Assembly (NCBI GenBank): GCA_033239525.1
Contig: BSYO01000023.1
Coordinates: forward strand, 15,432,763 to 15,496,762
From: Nepenthes gracilis
Lineage: Eukaryota > Streptophyta > Magnoliopsida > Caryophyllales > Nepenthaceae
Reading direction: 5' to 3'
Length of the DNA: 64,000 nucleotides
Part shown: in pieces, positions 32,579 to 47,000 of the stretch
How the letters are laid out: the number at the start of each line of letters is the position of its first letter
Numbering within the stretch: position 1 is the stretch's first letter
Notes under the pieces: generated by a model
What the model saw: the letters and a program-made list of their open reading frames with translations, nothing else
What the model was told of the DNA's origin: nothing
Databases searched by the model: none
Program-made: the position numbers and the translations under genes

Positions 32579-35500
32579 CTGCATTCATCAGCCATGCTCA
32601 TTTAAGACAATCCTTTTAACAATAGACAAAATAACATACGAATGTTTCCCAAGTGTAAACTGACAAAGCCGGGGGAGCATAATGTCAGGCATCTGTGGTC
32701 TATGCTCCTGTGGTCAACGGTGGTACTGGTTCATTAGATCATAGTCAGGTGTTTTTGAAGCCTGTGGTTTATGGCCAGGCACAGAGTTACCCAGTCTGCA
32801 GTCCAGTACATCTGGTCCAGTACATAGTTCATGGAAAAGTGTATTTTTCATAAAAGAATATCATGGAGAACTGCATTAGGTACACGAGCATTGGGGAAAC
32901 ACCTTAAGATTTAGTGTTTCAGGTCAGATATATCATTATCTGGACATTCATGGTCAATGTACTCTCTCCGTGTAGAAGTACACATTTGTTATCTGTAGCT
33001 TGTGGTCACAGATGCCAATATTTAGATCCTCTACAAATGTCACATCAATGATTCCACAAAAAGCATCCACCTCCACAATAGAACTTGTAACAGGATTGTC
33101 TCCCCTCTCCCCCGCCCCTCTTTTCTAGGCGAATTGCTATGTTCCTCCCATCATTCTAGCTCTCTTGCACACCTAAGGGTCAAGATTAAAAGTTGAAAAA
33201 TGAAGGGTAGAGATTAGATCAGCTAGTATGGGGACTTGTTGTAATCTTCATCCTCCATTTTTCAACTTTTAATCTTAGCCCTTGTGTGTACAAGGGAGCC
33301 AAGATGATGGGAGACTACAACAACTCTCCTGTTCTAGGGACCACTTCAGATCGCTAATGAATATCTCCTTTGAAGAATGGCCCTATTTGTCACAAAATCA
33401 GACTAAAATACTTTCCTATCACCTACCTTACTAACAAAGACAGTCAAAGCCTTTGGCTAGCTCCCGAGTGGCCTTCAGTTTGGGTCCCTGGCTAACCAAA
33501 TGTCAGGTAGTTGGGGTTCAATTCACCATCCTGACAACGAGTGTAGAGGGAGAAGTCCATGCACAAGTGCTCGAATTTGTGAATAGACGAAGCCTAACAA
33601 AGGTGGCAAATTTTTTCTTTTTGGATAACATGGAGGGGTGGTCCAGTGCTAATTTTCCAATTCTAAATAATGTTCCAATATAAAAAAATGCTTTTTAAGT
33701 GTGAATTGAAACAGATCTAAAGAGATGGATATTAAGGCTCAATATGGTGTCAGTATCTAAAATACTCATGAGTAGTAATTCTTAAAATCAATCGGCCCCC
33801 TTTTTTTCAGGGAGGACAGTAAAGGTCCTATATTGCTGGAGTTCAAAGGAAAATCAAGAATGCTATTAGTCAACAAGGAAAAGGGCCCTTACCAGTGACA
33901 GCGCTGTAGAAATCTATGAGAAAAATGAGACGACGGGAAGCACCATAACGGACACGCATAGTAGAATTAAGAAGGAAAAGAGCTGGAAACCCATGGACTC
34001 CATACTTAGAAAGTAAGCTGCACGAATTTAATCACTGTTATACATGGACCAGAAGCAAGAATATTCTTTGAAGTCTGCAGAAAGGGCTTTCATTTCACAG
34101 TTCAAACCTTGGTTTGATGGCTAATTCTTCAATTGCAAAATGGGGGATGGATGGATACAAGGAAGCAAGGACTGAAAAACTTGTTCTGAATGTCGTGGAG
34201 AAAGGGCACCAAGATGCATAGAAAAGAACAGCTACATATCCATGGCTATGACTGTGCACCATATGCAGTGCCTCTTCCAAAGAAACCTCGTCTCCCTTCA
34301 GCACAAGAGATGGGAAGATCCCATTAACATTAAAAAAGAAAGGTGAAAGAAAAAAAGTGTTTCCCCTAGTCAAGCAATTGCATATACAAGCATTCAGCAT
34401 AAATCTTCATCCTGTCACCACCAAACTGCAAAAATAAATTCACAACTCATTCTCCAAATCCCAACAATCGTGCAAAACATAAGGGCCAGTTCGTTTCATA
34501 TAAAATGTTGCTGTTTACTACAGAAGTCTTCCAGAAAAGCAGAAAGCCTGAAAATCTTTATGCTTCCCAGTTTTTCAATTTGGAAAAAAACTCAAAAAAA
34601 AAAAAAAAAAAAGATGATACTTTTCCTAATTTTCCACTATCATAAATAGGGACTTTCTAAAGCTTTCTATCTCCAAGTTTACATAGGATTTTCTGAGAAC
34701 TTCTGAAAATAAAAATATTATTTTATAAACCAATAAATATAAATATGCTAATTTAAACATTTTTTTTTGTAGAAGATATATACAAAAATCAATCTTTTCC
34801 TTTAACTACCCATACAAAATTACCTAAAAATTTCAAGTTAGTGGTTAATTACGTGAAAGGCATTTCAACTCATAGCAAAATACTTTAATACTACTTCATA
34901 TGAGAAGCAATGAGTGTTGTACTCTGCACAAAATTGGGTTCCCTTCTGATGTCCATAATTTAATAAAACTTATCAGTTGTGCATCATTAATGTAGTAAGT
35001 AAATAGTAATAGCATTTAAATAATCATCATTATCAAGATTTAGCATGTCATTAATAGCCTGAATTGACTTACTAACAACTCATTACCATATGTAGGACGT
35101 AAACAAACTGAGTATCTGTTCACTTATGGCATGCTAGATTGGTGGGTAAGAAAATTTTTGGTAGGAATGGAATAAGTATTATTAGGAATTAGTATTAATA
35201 AGAATAAGCTGATAATTATGTTTGGTTTGGACACAAGAATAATATTGCATTCAGGAATAAGGTTGGAATACAAACACAATGGCTGGGGGAGGGTCGGGGA
35301 ATGGAAACAGGTCCAGTGGAGGTGGGACTGGCCATTGACAGATATTGACCGCCCCAGAGGTGTGGGCGGATGGCCCCCTATGGTGGCTCACTGGGGCAAA
35401 GGGTGGCCGGGATGGGTGTGAAGGGATGTAAATGGTAATTAATATTTTCCATCAACAATAAATAAACCCACATTTTATATATAAATATTTTTACTTATCA

Positions 35501-38500
35501 ATAAGAATATTCCCAATTAATATATATTTCCAAGGGCATTTTCCAACCAAACGAGGCAATGAAAATAAGGTGGGAGTAAATAGCATCACCATTATTTACT
35601 CCCACCTTATTTCTCCCAATTGAACCTCAAGCTACACTAGACTTATTAACTTGATAAGCTTGAAATTTAGTATGAATTTGGTTCATTAGCTTCATTAGTT
35701 AAGCTCAAACAATAGGGGTGAAATCCTCCATACAAACTATCACAAATCGATTCCAAGTTATTTAACAGCATTAACCATATGTTGACTAACCAATATATTA
35801 CTAACACCATTAATAAATTTCGAATTATGCAGATGGTCACCTTTCTAGCAAAACAAGAACACATTTTCCAAGAAAAATACGAAATAAAAAAGTGAAAAAC
35901 GAAAAAAATCTGAAAAAACTGAAAACCCATCCGTCTTATTTTTATCTGTTTTGGTTTCCAAAACAAACAATTTTATTAGATTGAAATTCACTAGTGAATC
36001 ATGATTTAACAACAGTTATTGCAAATGGAGATCAACTGCACTTCATATCAACGTGCAACATTGTAAAAAACTGATATTCTCCAACATGTCCAAACAATTT
36101 AAACAGCACATGCAATCATTAGTGCAACATGTAGCAAATATGATTTTTGAAAAAAATTTATACTAGAAAACTTGTATTATAGGATATATTATATATTTAT
36201 ATACGAGTATGATGCAACTCTGCAGATTCCACACAGACAGATCTTATCATTAGTAATTAACTAAGTGTGAGTCATAACAGGCTTAAGTGCCATCGCCATG
36301 AGCTAGTTACAGCAGTTATTATATCCATAATGCGACACAATATTGTGGGAATTCCCCTGCATACTTGAGACAGCAGGTCCAACTAATTTCAAATATTGTT
36401 ATTATCAAATATTGGAAACCACAAGAATGGGCCAATCCCTGTGCTCCCAGTAGAGAATGGGGACAAAGCATATGGCTCAACATACACTGCAAAAAAAAAG
36501 GTGGTTCTCCTCATACACAATGCATTGGCTGATAGATTCAGGGTCAAACAGCCATATTTGTAGTTTTTAACATGAGATTTCCTGCATTGCAAGCTATATA
36601 AAGGGCCATATAACTCAATCTTACCCTCTACATTATAAAGAGGCTGTTTCCATGAATTTCTCAGTTTGTTCTAGAAATATAGTAAACAATCCTGCACTAC
36701 ATATCAATATCTTGACTAAATAACAAACATATCGACACTTCAGATTGTAGCCTCCTTTTATGGACCCTGAGCTCAGGTTTCAATGATCAGCAGCACTTGT
36801 TCCCATGATGGCAGTTGGAGGCATCTAACATACATTGCATTCTCTTATGGCTCGATGTTAATTTTCACCTTCTTGCTGAGTTATATTTCCATCTCAAAAA
36901 GAGTCTACAAAGGGCCCTGTTTGGAAGTTTATTGAGCAATGGGAATGGGACGGAATTGGAAAAGAAGACCTTCACCTCATTGGGGAGCTTTGAATAAATG
37001 GATGAGAGGCATGGATAAAAATATCGGTATCTATAAAAGTATTGATAGTGGTTATAACCATATCGATATTGGAATATCGGACAATACGTATGGAAATTAG
37101 ATATACCGTGTTAGGTTGGTCATTAGTGTTAGTGAATTTTGTGATATTAAACTGTACTTTGAGTTTATTATCCTATTTTATTGTATCTTTTATATTTGAG
37201 TGCCAGATAGGAGCTAATAATCGTTCCAGTTATTTTATTTCCTAGTAGTCGATGGCTTAAACTTTATGTCCTGAAGCTAGACAGAAGCTAACTCCTGGCT
37301 TAAGCTAAATCAATCCAAAAGTATGCTGTGAGCTAGCTACTTAAGTGGCCTATGTGGTGAAATTCTCAATGGTAAACTGCAAGCTAATCATAAGTTCTCC
37401 ACTTAAGTGGCATGTATGTAGTGACATTTCTAAAAACAAGTTGTGATACAATTGCGAGATGGCCATTCAAGTGAAATGCAGCTAATGCTCACCTTCCATC
37501 ACTTAAAACTATTTTGACCGGGAATTTCTTTGTCGTTTTTAAAATACAAAACTTCTCTCAATTTGGGAGGATACATAAGATCTGAATTGAAATAATAGTG
37601 AGCCTTCTTTGAAGTGACCAAGTGTGCAAGACTCCAATTGAGAGGATTACTTATTTCTTGAGAGATAATTCTTCTTTATTTGAGAAGAGGGCCTTGATAT
37701 TTTGAGATTTCTTACTTGTTCTAATTATATATCTTATATTTATTTGCCTACAAATTATGAAGTTTTAGTCTGTGGCTCGTGCATAAATTTGAGACGTGGT
37801 TTGATTAGAGAACTTCAATCAACCAGAGATTCACTTGAAAAGACCAGGAGGTGTTTGGGTAGTTGTATATCTATAGGTCTAAGGACCTAGATAGCCATAT
37901 GTTCGGGGTTAGTCAACTAGAAAGTCTAGCGTATCTTTTCGTCAATTCATAAATTGATTCTTCTCATATAATAGAATTTTAGTTGCCAACTTAAAGCATG
38001 AAGGATTTTCTTAGTAAACAAATTGTTCAAGAGTTTTTCTTTATCACCAAATATTGTATTCTCTCTATTTACGCATTTTACTTTTCATTATATACATGTG
38101 AATAGTAATGGCTTATATTTAAGTATCTAGATACATAATTTCTTTGCATGAATTGAAATTGTAAACTTTTATTTTATACTTCTATGGAAAAACACCTATT
38201 CACCTCCCTCTAAGTATTCATGGGTCTAAATGTTGTTTTCTCAATTGGTATCAAATACTTACCATGATCTTAGACCCACTTTTGTCTAGATGACTCATAA
38301 TGAATCATCAGCTGCCTCTGTTCTTGTAAATTGTTGAATGATTGAAAAAAAAAATGTCGGCCTAAGAATTTTTCTCAATGTGATTTATCTCAAAATAATT
38401 CAAACAATGAGACTGATGATCTTTAAGAGTCTTATGATCAATTGTTCATGGAATGCATAAAATAACGAAAGGGCAAACAATCATTCCCTCAAGAAAATTA

Positions 38501-41034
38501 ACAAGGTTGAACTTGAAAGAGATGATCTTACTATAAAGCTTGAACACTCTATTAGTGAGGTTGAAAATTTAAGAAATGTTAATGAGACTTTAAAAGAGAG
38601 AGTGAAGTCTATAGAAAGTGACAAAAAAATGTCACAATTTCTCATATTTTTCAACGGCTCCAAAAAGCTTGACCACATGTTGTGCCTTGGCAAGAAAGAT
38701 GGATATAAGAAAGGGCTTGTTTTCAAAGAAAATAACTTTAAACTGACTTACCCCACTAAAATCATATTTTTGCCTACTACTTCTAGTAGTAATGGAAAAG
38801 AAGTGAGAAAATTACAAAGTCATGAGAATCAAACTAGAGCACCAATATCCATTTTCATAAAGACTTAACCCCATGTTACATTCCTGCAAGACCTACCTCA
38901 AGAAATAGTTTATTTATACTTGTCATAATTGTAGTAAGGTTGGTCATATAAGTCTTCATTGCGATGAGTCCATGCCTAGATAAGCACCTCAATCTAAGAA
39001 TTCATTTTATAAACCAATGTTTGTTCCTACCTATAACTCTTGTGGCCAACATGGTCATATCCAACCTCATTACAATTGATCTATTCTAAGGAGTTCTTAT
39101 TCTAGATTATATTAAATTCAAGAACTCGAGTGTCAAGTTCATATGTTAGAATTAGTGGCATCCGACTCGATGGTAAGGTCAAGACTGAAAATTAGATTTG
39201 GGTGATATGAAAAGAAGAGCTTGGCTGATAGAGCTGAGAGGAGTCATGCTGCCCCCAGAGAAGTTTTTTTTTTTTTTTTTCCATATAGCTTAGGTTGCAT
39301 TATGCATTATGGTAGTTGCACTTGTATTAGAGTAGTGTGCATTCATACATTACCTCATACATTTTTACTATATTGTATTTTTTTTTCCATAAAATGCCTG
39401 GTTGAAAGTATTAAACCTATGGAAAAAGATGCTAAGTAGGCTAGACCTACAAAATATTTATATTTTTATAAAACTGATACTTTAATTGATGCACATTGTG
39501 ACGGTAAAAAGGTACTCTTTACATTCTATGTTACATACTTTTTATAGTCACACACTTTATTTCATTGTGGAGACTTGACTGAGAATGTATTGGTTCGGAT
39601 GGTAATTTAAGGTGTATTAGTTTAATCTTAGATTTGAATTGACCTTAAACTAGTTAAACATTATCTCATGTAAACATCCAAAAGGATAAAAAAAAAAAAA
39701 ATGAAAAATGAAAAGTGAGAAAGATGAAGTGTGAAAAAATATAAATGTTTCTCTAAAATTTTCATAAAAGAAAAAAAAGAAAAATGGAAAAGAAAATGGG
39801 GACATTTGTTGCAATATAAAGCATCTCAATAAAAGGCTTATAAAAAGGGGGAGAAAAAGAAGAGATGAAAGTCCTAGTAGCATTGGATTTGACTTTCCCA
39901 TCTGAGGAATAAACTGAAGCACACTAGAGAAAACCAAATCTTGTATATTATTTGAAATTTTGAGTCTCTCCTATGGAATACGATCCATTCACTTCACATG
40001 CAATACTTTATATGTTTTGTAACTTGATTTGATCTTTTGTGCATTATCCATTAAGTATGCTTTTAAATCAATCTCAAAATATTTTGGGAAACACATACTC
40101 TACTGGTTTTTCTTATAAAATTTTTTGACACAAAAATAATTTATTTCATATATGTAAACATTATATGTACATTAAGGTTCTTAGATTTATTATTTTAAGA
40201 ACGCCTATGCATTTTGCTCTACCATCGTCCGACATTTTATTCAAGCAAAAGCTTTGTGCTTGGAAATTTTATATTCATTATCAAGATTATTTTGCTAAGA
40301 CACATTTTTTTTGTGATATGGTATTTCATTTATACTCTTCATATCTTAGGTTTTCACTAAGTATTGTCATTCTTTTCTTGCATTTGTATCGAAAGGAGAA
40401 TATCTTATTATTTGTTGTTCAGGCCTGTCTTAGCTAATCATATCCCCAGTAACAATAGTTGTCATTTTACAGTTCCTTTTGATCATTAATGATACTTCTT
40501 TTTTGTTGTGACTATTGTCTTACTCTTTAGTTCCCTAGTAGTTTTCTTTGAGTTTCCCTTTGACATTTTGTGGACAAAAGGAGAGAAATATATACTGATT
40601 CAGGGAAAGTGATGTGTAAAGATTAAGGGGAAGATATGTATTTTGTCTAAAGGAGAGTTATGGTTGATGGGGGGTTACATTATTTTATTATTTACTTTAT
40701 GGGAAGATATGTCATGATGTCATATAATCTTTATTTTCATATGTTAGATAACATATGTCATATAATTGTAGGGCATTTTATTTTTGACAGTCTAATCTTT
40801 ATTTTCATACTATATTACTCTATGCCTCACATGATTGTATTGAATTTGTTGCTTGTGCAGGATTATGTTTTCAACCATGTAAGTTTAGGCTGACTAGCAA
40901 TTCTGATTAGGTAGTATCAGAATCTAGATTTTTTTATATACCATGTCGTAAAGTATTTTGTCACGAAAATTACGAAATGGTGAAATTGTTAGGTCAATTT
41001 TTGGTATTGTTAAATTTCATAATATTAAGTTGTA

Positions 41035-41083
<49 letters not shown>

Positions 41084-44000
41084 GTTGTTGTTATTGTTGT
41101 TGTTGTTGTATTTCAATGCTAAACAGGAGCTTGATAACCGTTTCAGCTATTCTGCGTCTTGGTACTAGATAGAAGCTCGCATATGGCTTAAGTTTTGTAA
41201 CTTAAAACTAGATGCTGATTTAAGTTAAACAGGCCAATGCCATGACCTAGCCGCTTAAACGGCCTATATGATAAAATTTTCAGTAGTGAACTGCAAGCTA
41301 ATCACGAGCTATTTGCCTAAGCGGCCTGTGTGTAGTAACATTTTCAAAGACAAACCGTGAGTCAACCATGAGATGGCTGCTAAAATGAGATGTAATTGAT
41401 GCACACTTTCCACCACTTGAAACAACTTTAATAGGAGGTTTCTTTATTATTTAAAAAGAACCACCCTCAACTTAGGAGGGTGCACAAGATCTAAATTGTA
41501 GTAAGAGTAAGCCTTCTTTAGAGTGATAAAGTGTGCAAGAGTTCTATTGAGAGAATCACCTATTTCTTGAGAGATCATTCTTCTTTGTTTAACAATAGAG
41601 CTTTGATATTTTGAGATCTCTCATTTGTTTTGATTCTATACCGTACATTTGTTTTCCTACAAATCACAATGTTTTAGCATATGGCTCGTGCATAGATATA
41701 AGGTGTGATTTGGCTGGAAGATTTCAATAAACGGAGATTCACCCAAAGAGACCAAAAGGTGTCTAAGTAGCTGCAAATCTGCAAATCCAAGGAGGACCTT
41801 AGATAATCACAGCTAGAGAGTCTAGCGCATCATTTTATTAGTCCATAAGTTGAATATTCTTATATGATAAATTTTCAGCTGGTAATTCAAAGTTAGAAGG
41901 GTTTTCTCGGTGAATAAATTGTTCAAGAGTTTTCTTTCATCGCCAAATATTTTGTTCTCTCTATTTACATATTTTATTTTTTGTTAAATGAATATGAATG
42001 TTGATAGTCTATATTTAAGTATCTAGATACATAATTTTTATATATATATATTGAGGTTATAATTTTTTTTTTATACATCCATGAAAAAATACTTATTCAC
42101 CCTCCTCTAGGTTTTTGTGGGTCTAACAGTTGTTTTCTCATATCCAATAAAAAAATTCTAAAAATTATAAGGTAATTGTCGATGGGGTAACATAAAACCA
42201 TGATATTAGGAAATATTGGAATTAAAGGGAGGGGGCTATACCAATATATATATATATATGCCAGTATTTTCTTCCATGATGGATGGATAAGATGAGGGAA
42301 AATAGATAATGATTGTCAATTTCCATATAGCCTTAGTTTAGGAGAATTGGTCATTGGCGTTTTTTAGTATTAAAAAATTAATTGGAAATGCCTTTTTTCC
42401 CCAAAAATATTGGAAAGGTGATGAATGTTCATCCTTGAAAATCTCTTCCCTTCCCACCCTTTCACCTCCTCCCAGACAGGCTGTACGAGTATGACAATAA
42501 TATCAAAGAGGAAATCGCCAACTTTACAAAGATATAGGGATGAAGCAAGTAGTAGAACTATTCACGAAACTATTTTAGGATAAGCTACATGGTATCAGCT
42601 GCAAGACCAGCAATGCCTCAGGCCATGCATATTCAATCATTTTGCATTTCAATCACAAGATGTCACAGCAGCAATGTAAAACTAGAAATTACCAAAAACA
42701 AACAAGTACAGTGAATGTTAAATGCTAAAATGTTGGGTTATGGATAACTCTTGTGTGGGCCCATACCCATTTGACATATCGTTCAATGGTTCGGACAAAG
42801 ACGCACGTATACCGTACTGATCTGGAGGAAACTACAGCTTGGCATTCGACAAGCGCCTAACGCACACACGAGCATCAATTTCAGATTGGAGGATGTCCAA
42901 GGCGTGCCCAAGGGATGCTCGAAGCGCCGAAAAAAGTAATGGCACACTCAAGGCGCAGCTGACGGGCACCTAAAGCACTGATTCTAGTGGCACCTACACC
43001 TAAGACGCACTCGACGAACGCTCGAGCACCAGCGCACAATATAAAAATGCACTGACGTATTTTAGGATTAATCCATTTATATTTTCTGAGACCTAGAGCA
43101 CTAAATTTGAGAGAAAAAGAAGAGAGAGAGAGAAAAGGGAGAAGAGAAAGATTCGAGCATTTGATTGAGTTCTGCATCGTCTTTTAATCTCCACTGACCT
43201 TGAGTACGCTATTCTTAGAGTTGAAAAAAATATTTTACCGATCATAATTCTACTTTTTCATCTTATATTTATTGTTACTCGATTTATTTTGATACAAAGT
43301 GTTGAGTCCCTGTATTTTATTGGGGTTTGTGTAACTGAACTTTTGCACAGTAAAGATATTTCGGATGTATCGTCCTGTGATTTTTTCCTCTCATTCTAAA
43401 GAGAGTTTTCCATATAAAATCGTGTGCTCTTCATTATTTGTAATTGTTATTATTTATTTGTTGTATATTGTCGAATATTTTCTCACGGTTTAAATAAACA
43501 GGTCATATCCCAACAAGTGGAATCAGAGACATGGTTATCAGTATTGAGTATTGAAACTTATTTGAATGGATGGAGGTTGGGAACAAAATGGCTTGCTTAA
43601 ATGGCACAAGCTATAATATTTGGAGGAGCAAGATGAAAGATTTGTTGTTTGTGAAAACAATACATCTTCCGGTATTTGCTATGTAAAAACCAGAGTCAAA
43701 ATCCAATGAGGAATAGACTTTTGAACATGAACAAGTTTATAACTATATTCGACAATTTGTGGATGACAACATGTATAATCATATTCGGAATAAAATGAAT
43801 GCAAAGACATTATGGAAGAAGCTTGAGACACTCTAACTTTAAAAACCGATAATAACAAATTGTACCACTAGATAAAGTTGATACAAGTAAGGTATATGAA
43901 AGGCATATCAATAGCCGATCACTTGAACAAATGTCAAGGATGTGTGGATCAGTTGATTGGTATGGACATCAAATTTGATAATTAGATGCTGGGCTTGTGA

Positions 44001-47000
44001 TTGTTAACCATCTTATCGGACTCTTAGGAGGTGATATGGATCATCATCGCCAATACAGCTCCAAATGGTATGGTGACTCTAGAAATAGCAAAGAGAGCAG
44101 TGCTAAATGAGGAGTTGAGACGTCGATCGCGTGGCTCTTCTTTTTCGCACTCCGAAGTGCTAATATTTGAGTCACGGGGAAGGAATAAAGGGCGTGGCCC
44201 TAAATTTGGTGACAAGAGCTGAAACAAGTCCTAGTCGATGTGCTAAAACCTCAAGCGCCACCATTACTGAAAAAAGGGCACATCAAGAAATACTGTTACA
44301 AGTGAAAGTGTAAAAACGCAGACGATGATGAAAACAAAGCTGATAAGGCCTGAGATGAGGAGAGAATTTCAATTGTTACCAAAGGTGACCTCTTATTGTT
44401 ATGTAAGGAGGATGAAGTGATCAATTTGGCGGGGGTCACGAAACCAATAGGGTGGTAGATAGTTGTGTTTCACTTCATGTCACAGAGGAGATTCTTTATG
44501 TCTTACACTTTCGATGATTTTGAAGTGTTAAAGAAGGGAAACGAAGGCATATCCCAAATTGTCGATTGTGGTGACATGTGCCTTACCACCAACAATGGAA
44601 CAAAGCTGTTGCTGAGAGATGTATGACACGTCCCGGATATTCGGTTGAACCTAATTTCAGCAGGAAAACTCGATGACGAAGGATTTGTTATACATTTTGT
44701 GAAGGGGCATGGAAGTTAACTAGATAATCTCTAGTAATTGCCCAAGGAAAGAAAGTTTCTGACTTATTTGTGTTGCAAGCCTCTATTTTAGTTGGAAATG
44801 TGTATGTTGCTAGAAATGGTAAGTCTTCTAATTTGTGACACTAACAGTTGAGCCACATAAGCGAGAAAGGGCTGAATTGTGTAGTCAAGAAAGACTTCCA
44901 ATGGGGTGTGAAGGAAGCCAAAATGAAGACTTACTCTCACTGTATGACGAGGAAGTAGCAGTGAGTTTTATTCCATGGAAACTTATCCACGAGAAAAGCA
45001 ACGGTGAGTTGGTCCACACCAACATATATGGCCCTCTCAAAGTGAAAACACACGGATGAGCACTTTATTTTATCACGTTCATTGATGATTATTTAAAAAA
45101 GATGTAGGTGTATCCATTAAATTTGAAGGATCAAACCCTTAATGTCTTCAAGCAATTTTATGCCTTGGCGGAGAGGCAAACAGGGAAGCTAAAGTGCATC
45201 TAGAGTAATAATGGCGGAAAGTATATCGAAGCATTTAATACGTACTATCAGACTTACAGAATTCGACACCAAAGGACACCACTGAAGACACTACAATTAA
45301 ATGAAGTGGCTAAACAGATGAATAGAACGCTAATAGAGAAAGTTCGATGTGTGCTTTTGGAAGCAAAGCTTCTTGGTTCATTTTTTAGGAAAGCTTTGAA
45401 TGACGTGGCTTATATTATTAACCTATTACCGAGTGGCCCACTAAATGGAGAAGTACTGGAGAAGGTGTAGTCTGAAAAGGAGGTGTTCTATGACCACTTG
45501 CGCGTGTTTGGGTATAGGGCCTTTGTCCACATCACGAAGGACAAGAGATCCAAGTTGAAGTTAAAGACAAGGTAGTGCATTTTTCTCGGATACGGAGAAG
45601 ATGAGTTGGGATATCGGTTCTACGATCCGATAGAGAAGAAACTTCTTAGATCAAGGGATGAGATATTCATTGAGGAAGAAACAATTAAAGATATCGGCAA
45701 AGCAAAAGGTCGTTTCCAACAACGACAACAGTCGAGTTTGTGATACATATTTTAAGTCATTGATACTGGTGCCTGTTTTTAATGAAGACGGTGATCAAGG
45801 CAATGTTGAAGAGGAAGAAGATCGTCGGACTCCTACGCTTGATAATGATGATGATACTTTTCCTCATGATGTTGCTAAACCCGCTGAAACCATTCCACTC
45901 TGACGATCCACGAGAAATCAAAGGCTCTCTATTCTTCTATCGGCTAATGAGTACATACTGCTTAGCGATAGAGGAGAGCCCAAAAGCTTTGACAAAGCTA
46001 TAGAAGATGAGTACAAATCGGAGTGGATAGAAGTCATATAAGATGAAATGAAATCACAGCATGAAAATCACATGTTCGAGCAGATAAAACTGCCGAAGGG
46101 TAAGTGAGTGTTTAAGAATAAGTGGGCCTTCCACTTAAAATTGATGAGAATAACCCACAACCAAGATATAAGGCAAGGTTGGTTGTGAAAGACTTTAATC
46201 AGCAGAAGAGCGTTGATTTTGAGGAGATTTTTTGCCCCGGTTGTGAACATATCTTCAACCCAAGTGGATCTTAGGTTGGCCCCAATTTTTGATTTAGAAG
46301 TTGGACAATTAGATGTGCGGACAATTTTTCTTCATGGTGACTTTGAGAAGGAGATTTACATGGAGTAGCCGGAGGGAATTCAAATTGAGAGAAAGAAACG
46401 TTTAGCCTGAAGAGGAGCCTATACGGGTTGAAACAAGCTCTGAGACAATAGTATAAGAAGCTTGAGTCTATTATGGTGGATTAAAGCTACCGGAAGACTT
46501 TTTCGAACCATTGTGTCTTTATTTAGAGGTTTTTTGAAAATATTTTCGTTATTCTCCTACTCTATGTGGATGATATGTTTATTACTAGGCGAAATGCCTC
46601 TTGGATTACTAAATTGAAGCAACAACTCAGGAAATCCTTTGCCATGAACGATTTGGGGCCGGCGAAGCAAATTCTGGGTATAAAAATATTTCGCGACCGT
46701 AAAATAAGAAAATTGTGGATGTCCTAGGAGAACTACGTTGAGAAGGTGCTTAAACGTTTCAACATGGAGAAGTCCAAACCAAAACACTCCATTGGCAGAT
46801 CATTTTAAACTGAGCAACCGACAATACCCTTCTACGGATGACGAAAAGACAAGTATGAGAGGCGTCCCCTACTATTCAGTTGTAAGCAATTTGATATATG
46901 TTATGGTGTGAACGAAACCAAATATTACGTATACTGCTGGAACAGTTAGCCTTTTTTTTCTGAATTTGGATAAGGAGCATTGGTTTGCGGTAAAATGGAT

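Larger units (their letters stand above)
37109..42140 (+). mobile_element. Copia element H (SIRE-like), pol deleted
   Basis: Two direct repeats of about 1.14 kb (37109-38243 and 40987-42140) flank a 2.7-kb internal region. ATTGGTATCAAA follows the left copy (PBS), and a purine-leaning stretch precedes the right. The inside has a gag remnant with coiled coil and two zinc knuckles, as in SIRE/Maximus-type copia elements, then mostly unassigned sequence; protease, integrase and RT were not found. LTRs are clearly diverged, so it is old. No target duplication could be confirmed. Confidence 0.78.

Noticed and set aside
40977..41168. Poly-leucine frame
   Set aside because: Translation of the TTA/TTG microsatellite in the 3' LTR of H.
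36909..42480. hAT-like terminal repeats: GGGCCCTGTTTGG at 36909 and CCCAGACAGGCTG near 42468, which would enclose H
   Set aside because: Only about 10 of 13 bases pair, no target duplication was seen and the inner parts do not match. Likely chance.
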